A DNA stretch of 10,973 bases from an uncultured Oscillospiraceae bacterium (GTDB lineage Bacteria; Bacillota; Clostridia; Oscillospirales; Oscillospiraceae): the NCBI GenBank assembly GCA_905233785.1, contig CAJOCV010000106.1, positions 1 to 10,973 on the forward strand, written 5' to 3'. Below are positions 1 through 5,209 of the stretch, piece by piece. Position 1 is the first letter of the stretch; the number at the start of each line of letters is the position of its first letter. A model generated the notes under the pieces. It did no database searches and was not told where the DNA came from. It was given only the letters and a program-made list of their open reading frames with translations. Made by a program: the position numbers and the translations under genes.

Positions 1-80
1 CCTGACGTAAGAAAGGAAAAACGATTTCTACAACAATAGATTACGATCTATCAATAAACGATACGAGTTCCGGATTCCTA

Positions 81-108
81 TCTGAAAACTGAATTCTGAA
101 AACTGAAA
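81..108. repeat. Two tandem copies of a 14-nt unit
   Basis: The unit TCTGAAAACTGAAT (81-94) is followed at once by TCTGAAAACTGAAA (95-108), a 13 of 14 match, with a further partial ACTG. It lies in AT-rich spacer just outside the terminator hairpin at 112-146. Positions 1-111 hold no open reading frame that I can support, only this repeat and a short dyad (TAGAT-TACG-ATCTA, near 38-52). Confidence 0.6.
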
Positions 109-111
109 ACT

Positions 112-146
112 GGGGCTTTGAAAAAACGTAGTTTTTTCAAAGCCCC
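112..146 (-). terminator. Strong hairpin terminator of the argS-LUD-DUF4250 operon
   Basis: A perfect 16-bp inverted repeat: the arms at 112-127 and 131-146 are exact reverse complements (GGGGCTTTGAAAAAAC and GTTTTTTCAAAGCCCC) around a 3-nt loop. It begins 8 bp after the stop codon of the DUF4250 gene on the minus strand. The A/T runs sit inside the stem, so it could work in both directions and might also end transcription from a gene to the left of the window. Confidence 0.75.
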
Positions 147-153
147 TTTATGA

Positions 154-327
154 TTATCGAAACTGATTTTTTCCTTCGTCGTAGAGGAAGCCCGCGGCGG
201 CAAGTCTTGTCTCCAGCGCGCTGCGATCCTCGTCCAAGTCCTCGCAGAGCGCGTCGAGCGTGGCGTAATCGTCCCGCAGCTTGGTATTTACGACGCTGAA
301 AAGGATCATCGGGTCCTTTGGCAGCAT
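154..327 (-). CDS. DUF4250 domain-containing small protein (57 aa)
   Basis: Reading the minus strand from ATG at 327 gives a 57-residue protein starting MLPKDPMILFSVVNTKLRD and ending NQFR, with stop TAA at 154-156. The opening PKDPMILxSxVNTKLRD and the later DLDED...AAAGFLYDE pattern match what I recall of DUF4250, a family of very short proteins of unknown function common in gut Firmicutes. AAAGGAG stands about 7 bases upstream of the start. The gene follows the LUD gene by 28 bp on the same strand and is followed directly by a strong terminator, so it is probably the last gene of the argS operon. The protein is acidic, with no membrane segment or cysteine cluster; its role cannot be deduced from sequence. 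Confidence 0.85.
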   Translation of the reverse strand: MLPKDPMILFSVVNTKLRDDYATLDALCEDLDEDRSALETRLAAAGFLYDEGKNQFR

Positions 328-355
328 GGTTTACTCCTTTATTGATTGCACAGTC

Positions 356-985
356 TCAGAAGCCCAGAGTGTCGTTGACCAGGATCACGTGGATGCGCGC
401 GGGGTCACGCGAAAAGCGCGTAATGAGAAACTGGCAGCAGATCGTGTCGGGCGACTTGCAGTCCATGCAGGCGCCGGTCTTGCTGCAGGGGGTGGAGAGC
501 CCGAAGCGCTGGGCGTTGATCGGCGCGGCCACGTTTCGCGCCCGCTTCATCGCGGTGTCGAGATCGGGACATACCTTGTTCATGCCCACGATCAGCACGA
601 GCTTCTTCGGGCCGAAGGCCATGGCGGAGACGCGGTTGGCGTTGCCGTCGATGTTGACCATGATGCCGTCCTCGGTGATGGCGTTGGCGCTTGCGAGGAA
701 CACGTCCGCATCGTAAGTGAGCAGGTAGGCCTCCCGCTTGTCGGCGTACCGGTCGCGGTCAATGAAGTTGTAGCTGCCGGTTTTGACGGCGTCCACAAGC
801 CCGATCTCGCTGACGCTCAGGCCGCCGCCCATCGAAACGCTGCTGCCCTCCGGGATCAGCTCGAGCGCGATCTTGAGCGCCGCCTCCCGATCCTCGGCGT
901 AGTAGCCGGACATGTTGCGGCTCTGCAGACCCTTGATGACCTTCTGCGCCAAAAGCTCATTGCGGTGGAAAATGTTTTTGTCCAT
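356..985 (-). CDS. LUD domain protein (LutC/YkgG-type, lactate utilization family)
   Basis: This 209-residue protein matches the LUD (LutC/YkgG, formerly DUF162) family. It has a glycine-rich SMGGGLSVSEIG loop at residues 51-62 and the conserved stretch NAITEDGIMVNIDG...MAFGPKKLVLIVGMNKV at about 101-138. The C-terminal part has five cysteines (C167, C173, C176, C183, C184), which could bind a metal or an iron-sulphur cluster. In LutABC systems LUD proteins take part in L-lactate oxidation, but no lutA or lutB partner is present here, and stand-alone LUD proteins of this kind in Clostridia have no settled function. The start is supported by AAAGGAGG just upstream. The gene lies 47 bp after argS and 28 bp before the DUF4250 gene, all in one direction, so co-transcription is likely. 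Family is clear; substrate is unknown. Confidence 0.88.
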   Translation of the reverse strand: MDKNIFHRNELLAQKVIKGLQSRNMSGYYAEDREAALKIALELIPEGSSVSMGGGLSVSEIGLVDAVKTGSYNFIDRDRYADKREAYLLTYDADVFLASANAITEDGIMVNIDGNANRVSAMAFGPKKLVLIVGMNKVCPDLDTAMKRARNVAAPINAQRFGLSTPCSKTGACMDCKSPDTICCQFLITRFSRDPARIHVILVNDTLGF

Positions 986-1032
986 GTGGATTCCTCCTTT
1001 TGGTGTGTTCTCGTCTCCTCAAAACGCAAAAC

Positions 1033-2691
1033 TCACATACTCTCCGGGGCGGAGACGCCGATCAGATGCAGGGCGTTATGAAGCGTGATGCGCAGCGCGG
1101 TAATGAGCCCCAGGCGCTGGTTTGTAAGCTCCTGATCGTCCGGGTTATAGACCTTGGTGCTGTTATAGTAGCTGTGGAAGACCTTGACAAGCGCGAGGAT
1201 GTAATCCGCCAGCTTGTTCGGCTTTCTCAGCAGCGCGTCGTTTGCCACCTCGGCGGGAAATTCCCCGATCATCTTGAGAAGCTGCAGCTCTTTCTCATCG
1301 GTCAGCAGCTCGTAGCTGTCGCGCTGCTCAAAGGCGGGCATCTTGGGATTGGCGAGAATGGAGCACATACGGGAGTGGGCATATTGGGCATAGTAGACGG
1401 GGTTGTTGTTGTCCTGCGAGCGGGCAAGCTTGAGATCGAGATCCATGTGGGTGGACACGTCCTTGGACGCAAAGAACCAGCGCGCGGCGTCCACGCCGAT
1501 GTCGTCACAGAGCTCGCGGATCGTGAGGGCGTTGCCGGTGCGCTTGGACATCTTGACCTCTTTGCCGTCCTCCACCATGCGCACCATCTGGATGAGGTCG
1601 ACCGCGAGCGTCCCCTCCGGGTAGCCGAGCGCCTTGAGCGCGGCCTGCATGCGCGTCACATAGCTGTGGTGATCCGCGCCCCAAAGATCGACGAGAAGGG
1701 GATAGCCGCGCTCGATCTTGTAGACGTGGTTGGCAATGTCCGGCGTCATGTAGGAGAGCGTGCCGTCGCTCTTGCGCAGCACGCGATCCTTCTCGTCGCC
1801 GTAAGCGGTGCTCTTAAACCACAGCGCGCCGTCCTGCTCGTAGGTCAGCCCCAGCTCCTCCATACGCCTGAGGCAGTCCATGATGCGCTTGCGCTCGTTT
1901 TCGTAGAAGAAGGTCTCGTGCATCCAGGAGTCGATCTTCACGCCGTAGAGCTTGAGGTCGCGGTCGATCTTCGCAAGCTCCCGCGTCTTACCCTCCTGCA
2001 TGAAGTACGCCAAACGCGCTTTCGGGTCGGCGGTAAGCCACTTGTCGCCGTCTTTTTCGGCAATGTCAATGGCGATCTGCTTCACGTCCTCGCCGTGGTA
2101 GCCGCCGTCGGGCAGGGGGTAGTCCCTGCCGAAATGCTCAAAGTAGCGGGCGGTCAGGCTCTCGCCGAGCATGACGATCTGGTTGCCCGCGTCGTTGACG
2201 TAGTATTCGCGCAGCACGTCCCAGGAGCTCGCCTCCATCAGCCGGCAGATGCAGTCGCCCCAGGCGGCGTTGCGGGCGTGGCCGCAGTGCAGGTCGCCCG
2301 TGGGGTTGGCGGAGACCCACTCCACCAGCACCTTTTTGCCCTTGCCGCTCTCGTTCTCGCCGTAATGCTCCCCGGCGGCGATGACCTGGTTGATGAGCGC
2401 CGAGAGCGCGGTGTTTTTGAGCTTGAAGTTAATGAAGCCGGGGCGGGCAACGGAAATGGATTCCGCCTCCGGCAGCAGCTCCTGAAGCTTTGCCGCGATC
2501 TCCTCGGCGATCACCAGCGGGTTCTTGCGCAGATTGCGGGCAAGCTTCATCGCCGCGGACGTGGCATAGTCCCCGAGCCTGGGGTCCTTCGGCGTTTCGA
2601 CGACGAGAACGCTCTCGTCCAGCTCCAGCTCGTAAAGTGCCAGAACCGCGTCGTGGATGGCATGGAAAATCTTCGCTTCAAAATCGCTCAT
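1033..2691 (-). CDS. argS: Arginyl-tRNA synthetase
   Basis: This 552-residue class I aminoacyl-tRNA synthetase charges tRNA-Arg with arginine, using ATP, in the cytoplasm. The N-terminal part (about 1-110) has the ArgRS-specific additional domain, with PRLGDYAT at 37-44 and RPGFINFKL at 83-91. The HIGH signature appears as HCGH at 135-138 within VSANPTGDLHCGH, and the KMSKR signature is at 380-384, followed by TGNALTIREL. The C-terminal part (about 430-552) is the DALR anticodon-binding domain, ending LHLIGVSAPESM. Length is normal for a bacterial ArgRS. CAGGAGG stands 5-6 bases before the ATG. It heads a probable three-gene minus-strand operon. No T-box signature is visible in its leader, but several inverted repeats are, so control by some other structure is possible. 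Confidence 0.97.
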   Translation of the reverse strand: MSDFEAKIFHAIHDAVLALYELELDESVLVVETPKDPRLGDYATSAAMKLARNLRKNPLVIAEEIAAKLQELLPEAESISVARPGFINFKLKNTALSALINQVIAAGEHYGENESGKGKKVLVEWVSANPTGDLHCGHARNAAWGDCICRLMEASSWDVLREYYVNDAGNQIVMLGESLTARYFEHFGRDYPLPDGGYHGEDVKQIAIDIAEKDGDKWLTADPKARLAYFMQEGKTRELAKIDRDLKLYGVKIDSWMHETFFYENERKRIMDCLRRMEELGLTYEQDGALWFKSTAYGDEKDRVLRKSDGTLSYMTPDIANHVYKIERGYPLLVDLWGADHHSYVTRMQAALKALGYPEGTLAVDLIQMVRMVEDGKEVKMSKRTGNALTIRELCDDIGVDAARWFFASKDVSTHMDLDLKLARSQDNNNPVYYAQYAHSRMCSILANPKMPAFEQRDSYELLTDEKELQLLKMIGEFPAEVANDALLRKPNKLADYILALVKVFHSYYNSTKVYNPDDQELTNQRLGLITALRITLHNALHLIGVSAPESM

Positions 2692-2757
2692 GTGTTCCTC
2701 CTGTATCGACAGCCCTCGCTGCGCGAAAGCTCTGTATGGATTGGATTTAGAAGATTT

Positions 2758-2792
2758 ATTATATCATAAGCCCAGCGGGTTTATGATATAAT
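2758..2792. repeat. Inverted repeat A in the argS leader
   Basis: The arms 2758-2773 and 2777-2792 pair over 16 positions with a single G-T wobble (ATTATATCATAAGCCC against GGGTTTATGATATAAT) around the loop AGC. It lies about 65-100 bp upstream of the argS start codon. Neither end is followed by a T-run, so a simple terminator is unlikely. Both arms carry TATAAT-like sequence, so it could also hide a promoter. Confidence 0.6.
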
Positions 2793-2799
2793 TCGCCAT

Positions 2800-2833
2800 G
2801 TTTTTCGGTTGCCGCGTAAGCGGCGAGAAAAAC
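2800..2833. repeat. Inverted repeat B in the argS leader
   Basis: GTTTTTC (2800-2806) pairs with GAAAAAC (2827-2833). Inside it, TTGCCGC (2809-2815) pairs with GCGGCGA (2820-2826) with one wobble, around the loop GTAA, leaving GG (2807-2808) bulged. The result is a 14-bp stem with one bulge. It is 7 bp from repeat A and 13 bp from repeat C. Confidence 0.55.
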
Positions 2834-2846
2834 GGCGTAAAATCAA

Positions 2847-2876
2847 ATAAAATAAGCGCGTTTGCGCTTATTTTAT
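2847..2876. repeat. Inverted repeat C overlapping the argS promoter
   Basis: A perfect 13-bp inverted repeat: ATAAAATAAGCGC at 2847-2859 and GCGCTTATTTTAT at 2864-2876, loop GTTT. One arm covers the likely -10 box of argS (2870-2875) and the other lies just past the expected start of transcription. That position is typical of an operator. Confidence 0.55.
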
Positions 2877-2898
2877 CATATTGCGTTCAATTGCACAA
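2870..2898 (-). promoter_or_regulatory. Likely argS operon promoter
   Basis: On the minus strand TTGTGC (2893-2898) and TAAAAT (2870-2875) are separated by exactly 17 bp, a good sigma-A-type arrangement. Transcription would start near 2863, giving a leader of about 170 nt that contains inverted repeats A and B. This is a pattern match only; a weaker alternative lies in repeat A. Confidence 0.45.
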
Positions 2899-2921
2899 GA
2901 GCGGATTTGCCATCTTTCCGC

Positions 2922-2950
2922 TTGCGTAAGCACGTAAAAGCGGGTATAAT
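2922..2950 (+). promoter_or_regulatory. Promoter of the cupin gene
   Basis: TTGCGT (2922-2927) and a consensus TATAAT (2945-2950) are separated by 17 bp. Transcription would begin around 2957, leaving a leader of about 22 nt with the ribosome binding site AGGAGG at 2967-2972. The -35 and -10 regions are also flanked by a small dyad (CCGCTT ... AAGCGG, 2918-2943), which might bind a regulator. Confidence 0.65.
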
Positions 2951-2978
2951 GAGCCTATCAACTACAGGAGGCGTTGTC

Positions 2979-3326
2979 ATGATTCGACGCAGCGATGAAA
3001 AACGCGTAGAGACCAAGAAGCTCTTTAACGGCGAGGGGCAGGTCATCATTCAGAACATCTTAAACGGCGCGCCGGAGATGTACGGCAAGGGCCGCGTCTT
3101 CTCCCACTCCGTGCTCAAGCCCGGCTGTGAGATCGGCTGGCACATCCACCACGGCGACGGCGAGACCTATTACATCCTGCGGGGCAGGGGACTTTATAAC
3201 GACAACGGCGCCGAACACGAGGTCGGCCCCGGGGACGTGACCTTCTGCGACGATCGGCAGGGTCATGCCCTCAAAAACATCGGGGACGAGGATCTGGAGA
3301 CCATCGCGCTGATCCTGTATCAATAA
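2979..3326 (+). CDS. Cupin domain-containing protein (115 aa)
   Basis: A single-domain cupin. Motif 1 reads GWHIHHGDGETYYILRGRG (residues 53-71), giving the metal ligands H55, H57 and E62. Motif 2 runs from GPGD at 83-86 to GH at 95-96, giving the last ligand H96. This is the conserved-barrel (cupin 2) fold, a small metal-binding beta barrel used by many enzymes and sugar or ligand binders; the substrate cannot be read from the sequence. I chose ATG 2979 because AGGAGG lies 6 bases upstream and a consensus promoter ends at 2950. An in-frame upstream start at 2862 would lie before that promoter and adds residues unlike a cupin. The gene stands alone between its promoter and a terminator. Confidence 0.9.
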   Translation: MIRRSDEKRVETKKLFNGEGQVIIQNILNGAPEMYGKGRVFSHSVLKPGCEIGWHIHHGDGETYYILRGRGLYNDNGAEHEVGPGDVTFCDDRQGHALKNIGDEDLETIALILYQ

Positions 3327-3337
3327 GAATGCAAAAA

Positions 3338-3375
3338 CAAGGGGACGTGCGTTTTCACATCCCCTTGCCTTATCT
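3338..3375 (+). terminator. Bidirectional terminator between cupin and ridA remnant
   Basis: CAAGGGGA (3338-3345) pairs with TCCCCTTG (3360-3367). After one C-A mismatch, GTG (3347-3349) pairs with CAC (3356-3358) around CGTTTT. On the minus strand it starts just after the stop of the RidA-like remnant (3370-3372), so it probably served both converging genes. Confidence 0.65.
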
Positions 3376-3456
3376 TTCCGCAATGACCTCGCACGCAAGC
3401 AGCACGGCCTTGGGGAGCCTTGCGACCTCCACACAGGAGCGGGCGGGGTAGGGCTC
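3370..3456 (-). pseudogene. 3' remnant of a RidA (YjgF/YER057c/UK114) family gene
   Basis: The minus strand encodes EPYPARSCVEVARLPK and then AVLLACEVIAER before a TAA stop at 3370-3372. PARSCVEVARLPKxxLxxxxxIA is the hallmark C-terminus of RidA proteins, which hydrolyse reactive enamine/imine intermediates and are normally about 125 residues. Only about 28 residues remain. Upstream sequence in this frame (3457 onward) no longer resembles RidA, and no other part of the gene is found in the window. The coding break coincides with an inverted repeat at 3457-3492. I infer a 5' deletion or replacement; the exact breakpoint may lie up to ~15 bp further right. Confidence 0.75.
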
Positions 3457-3492
3457 GGTGGATTCGAACCCCTGCCGGTTTTCGAATCCGCC
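3457..3492. repeat. Inverted repeat at the ridA breakpoint
   Basis: GGTGGATTCGAA (3457-3468) pairs with TTCGAATCCGCC (3481-3492), 12 bp with one wobble, around a 12-nt loop. It begins exactly where RidA similarity ends. TTCGAATCC recalls a tRNA T-arm, but the stem needed for a real T-arm is missing. Confidence 0.55.
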
Positions 3493-3558
3493 AAGCCTGA
3501 ATTTCCTGGTAGAAAGTGCAGCACAATTGGCAGCAAAAAACAACAGAAGGCGCAAAGA

Positions 3559-3595
3559 GGGGCTGCAAAAAAGCACAGCGCTTTTCTGCAGCCCC
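3559..3595 (-). terminator. Terminator of the four-helix membrane protein gene
   Basis: The arms 3559-3574 and 3580-3595 form a 16-bp stem with one mismatch (GGGGCTGCAAAAAAGC with GCTTTTCTGCAGCCCC), loop ACAGC. It starts 8 bp beyond the stop codon of the minus-strand gene ending at 3604. Its layout, a GC-rich base with an A/T run in the stem, is the same as the hairpin at 112-146. Confidence 0.7.
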
Positions 3596-3603
3596 GGTTT
3601 TGC

Positions 3604-4035
3604 TCAGGCGTTCTTTTTGATGTTATTGGCGAGGTAGAGGACGCCGCAGCTAAGCAGCAGAGAGAACACCGCGGTGGCAATGTCCTGTGAACCCTGGCTG
3701 AAGCTGTTGATGAGGGCCAGCGCGTTCAGCACAACGCTGATGATGGAGATGACCCACAGCGGCTTTGCCTTGGCCGCGTCCTTGGCGGCGCGCAGGGAGA
3801 AGATACCCTCGATCAGATCGATCACACCGGATGCCAGCATGAAAAGACCGCCGATAAGAAACACGGCAATGCCCGTGGCAAGATCCTGGTCGGGCGCTTC
3901 CAGATCGCCCGCCGCCATGCCGCCAAGACCGCCGACACCAAGCAAACCAAGAGCCACAACCAGGCAGAACACAGCGGCGATGATGTTCAGCACACCGAGA
4001 ACCTTAATGATTTTCTGACTTTTTGCAAGATCCAT
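3604..4035 (-). CDS. Small membrane protein with four predicted helices (143 aa)
   Basis: No named family is recognised. The 143-residue protein has four strongly hydrophobic segments at about 9-40, 53-80, 93-112 and 117-137. A short basic loop (LRAAKDAAKAKP, about 81-92) separates helices 2 and 3, and an acidic loop (GDLEAPDQD, 43-51) separates helices 1 and 2. The C-terminus is basic (NNIKKNA). It is therefore an integral inner-membrane protein of unknown role. I chose the ATG at 4035 because AAAGGAGG precedes it by 8 bases; the longer reading from 4065 adds ten residues but has no ribosome binding site. The gene is monocistronic, with its own promoter (4087-4115) and terminator (3559-3595). 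Confidence 0.85.
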   Translation of the reverse strand: MDLAKSQKIIKVLGVLNIIAAVFCLVVALGLLGVGGLGGMAAGDLEAPDQDLATGIAVFLIGGLFMLASGVIDLIEGIFSLRAAKDAAKAKPLWVISIISVVLNALALINSFSQGSQDIATAVFSLLLSCGVLYLANNIKKNA

Positions 4036-4086
4036 AATGCTATCCTCCTTTACATTTTTGCTCATCTACAGTCTGAGCACAATAAT

Positions 4087-4115
4087 ACTATAGCAAATGA
4101 TCTCACATTTTGCAA
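4087..4115 (-). promoter_or_regulatory. Promoter of the four-helix membrane protein gene
   Basis: On the minus strand TTGCAA (4110-4115) and TATAGT (4087-4092) are 17 bp apart. Transcription would start near 4080, giving a leader of about 45 nt that contains the AAAGGAGG site at 4044-4051. Confidence 0.65.
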
Positions 4116-4139
4116 GGAAAATAGTAACTGATCAAATCT

Positions 4140-4170
4140 TTTTTTCCGGGGGCGTGTACCTCGGAAAAAA
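4140..4170. repeat. 12-bp inverted repeat with T and A runs
   Basis: TTTTTTCCGGGG (4140-4151) pairs with CCTCGGAAAAAA (4159-4170), with one G-T wobble and a 7-nt loop. It lies between two divergent genes, where no terminator for either is needed. It might insulate them or mark the end of a lost gene. Confidence 0.6.
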
Positions 4171-4194
4171 CACTTCTCGCCCCGCATGTGTGCG

Positions 4195-4275
4195 AGCGTT
4201 CCCCCGCCGCGAGTGCGCGCAGCGGGGTGCATTAACGATTTAGTCCCGGAACGGGACGGAATCGTTACGAACGCT
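4195..4275 (+). other. Possible structured leader (three-way junction) before the pseudouridine synthase
   Basis: Three nested pairings fit together. An outer helix AGCGTTC/GAACGCT (4195-4201 with 4269-4275) encloses a helix CCCCGC/GCGGGG (4202-4207 with 4222-4227) and a long helix. The long helix is TAACGATT/AATCGTTA (4233-4240 with 4260-4267), continued by GTCCCG/CGGGAC (4243-4248 with 4252-4257) and closed by the loop GAA. The outer helix is followed by TTTT. It lies 29 bp before the start codon at 4305. I do not recognise a known riboswitch class. Whether it is transcribed is not known; no good promoter is visible on the plus strand. Confidence 0.4.
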
Positions 4276-4304
4276 TTTCATCAAAACTGTTTTACGGTGA
4301 TACT

Positions 4305-4931
4305 ATGGAGTTGGACATTCTCTATCAGGACAGAGACATCGTGCTCTGCGTCAAGCCGGTTGGCGTCGTATCCGAGGAGGGCGGGATGCCCGGGCTTCTG
4401 CGCGGCCAGACCGGGGCGGCGGAAATCTTCTGCGTCCATCGACTGGACAAGGCCGTGGGCGGGCTGATGGTCTATGCAAAGACGAAGGCCGCTGCCGCCG
4501 CCCTCTCCCGCCAGATCGCGGAGGGGGCGATGGAGAAGGAGTATCTCGCCGTCTGCTGCGGCGATGCGCCGGAGCGCGGCGAAATGCGCGATCTTCTCTA
4601 TCACGACGCGGCGAAAAATAAAAGCTTCGTCGTCAAACGCGAGCGCCGCGGTGTGCGTGAGGCCGTCCTGCGCTACGAGACACTTGCGCGGACAAAGGGG
4701 CTGAGCCTTGTGTGCGTCACGCTGGTAACGGGGCGTTCCCACCAGATCCGGGTGCAGTTTGCCGCGCGGAGGCTCCCGCTCCTGGGTGACCGGCGCTACG
4801 GCGGCGAGAGCGCGCCCGCGCTTGCCCTCTTTTGCCGCGCCCTGCGCTTTCAGCACCCGAGAACCGGCGCTCCCCTCTCTTTTGAAGTCGCGCCGTCTGC
4901 GCAAGCGCCTTGGGACAGGTTTTCGTTTTAG
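4305..4931 (+). CDS. RluA-family RNA pseudouridine synthase
   Basis: This 208-residue protein belongs to the RluA/RluC/RluD group, which converts specific uridines in rRNA or tRNA to pseudouridine. The catalytic motif is HRLD at 45-48, with D48 the expected nucleophile, followed by KAVGGLMVYAKT. The second hallmark, VTGRSHQIRVQ...PLLGDRRYGG, spans about 131-157. The protein starts directly with the catalytic domain (ILYQDRDIVLCVKPVGV) and has no N-terminal S4 domain, as in short RluA-type enzymes. The usual HRLDRxTSG is changed to HRLDKAVGG, so the target RNA may differ from the classical ones. The start has only a weak GGTGA site four bases upstream. It is an apparently single-gene unit with no clear terminator. 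Confidence 0.9.
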   Translation: MELDILYQDRDIVLCVKPVGVVSEEGGMPGLLRGQTGAAEIFCVHRLDKAVGGLMVYAKTKAAAAALSRQIAEGAMEKEYLAVCCGDAPERGEMRDLLYHDAAKNKSFVVKRERRGVREAVLRYETLARTKGLSLVCVTLVTGRSHQIRVQFAARRLPLLGDRRYGGESAPALALFCRALRFQHPRTGAPLSFEVAPSAQAPWDRFSF

Positions 4932-5005
4932 CGAGCGGCCTCGGCCGTGTATACAGTCCCTTGCAAAGCAAACGCTGCAGCATACGATTCTTCCATAGAC
5001 CTCTA

Positions 5006-5050
5006 AGGCAACACCGCACAATACGCCTGCGGCATCTTCCGGAAAAACCG
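5006..5050 (+). repeat. 45-bp dispersed repeat, copy 1
   Basis: It is identical over 45 bases to 10817-10861, in the same orientation, beginning AGGCAACACCGCACAATACG and ending TTCCGGAAAAACCG. Within it CCGCA (5014-5018) pairs with TGCGG (5028-5032), and TTCCGGAA (5037-5044) is a palindrome. From memory, similar AAGGCAACACCGCACAA ends occur on small non-coding transposable elements in gut Clostridia. Here the sequence that follows (to about 5100) could be the rest of such an element, but the matching inverted end is not present in the window. Confidence 0.8.
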
Positions 5051-5137
5051 CGCCCTGATTTCGTCACTTTTTCTTGCAATACACAAAGTATTCCTGCTCA
5101 ACTGCTCTCGCCGATTTCATCAGCGCTTCCCTGACAT

Positions 5138-5181
5138 TTTTCAAAATTCTTAAAGATTTTTTACGCCCTTTGTGCTATACT
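5138..5181 (+). promoter_or_regulatory. Activator-type promoter of the lipid operon, Pho-box-like
   Basis: A -10 box TATACT lies at 5176-5181, but there is no usable -35 hexamer. Instead, three T-rich hexamers repeat every 11 bp: TTTTCA (5138-5143), CTTAAA (5149-5154) and TTTACG (5160-5165), the last ending 10 bp before the -10 box. This is the geometry of PhoB/PhoP-type activator sites. The 13-mer CAAAATTCTTAAA (5142-5154) recurs at 7203-7215. The regulator is an inference. Confidence 0.45.
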
Positions 5182-5209
5182 GTTTTCTGCGTTTTTAGAG
5201 GGAGGGTCT

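Noticed and set aside
81..108. CRISPR-like repeat
   Set aside because: Only two adjoining 14-nt units with no spacers.
112..146. Inverted repeat as an insertion sequence end
   Set aside because: Its place 8 bp after a stop codon and its hairpin form fit a terminator; no transposase or partner end is visible.
1000..2769. Long plus-strand open frame (589 codons) opposite argS
   Set aside because: It is the antisense shadow of a clear arginyl-tRNA synthetase; GC-rich third positions keep the opposite strand open, and its translation is low-complexity with no recognisable domain or good ribosome binding site.
2691..2900. T-box riboswitch in front of argS
   Set aside because: No AGGGTGGNACCGCG-like T-box sequence is found on the minus strand of the leader, and there is no terminator with a T-run before the gene.
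2862..2978. Longer cupin reading from 2862
   Set aside because: It would start upstream of the promoter's -10 box and lacks a ribosome binding site, while 2979 has both.
3457..3492. tRNA-like T-arm (GGTTCGAATCC) next to the ridA remnant
   Set aside because: The five base pairs needed on each side of the loop do not form, and no anticodon arm or acceptor pair can be found around it.
4036..4065. Longer start for the four-helix membrane protein
   Set aside because: No ribosome binding site before 4065; AAAGGAGG lies at the correct distance before 4035.
4281..5021. Minus-strand open frame opposite the pseudouridine synthase
   Set aside because: Shadow of the RluA gene; the plus strand carries HRLD and TGRSHQIR motifs.
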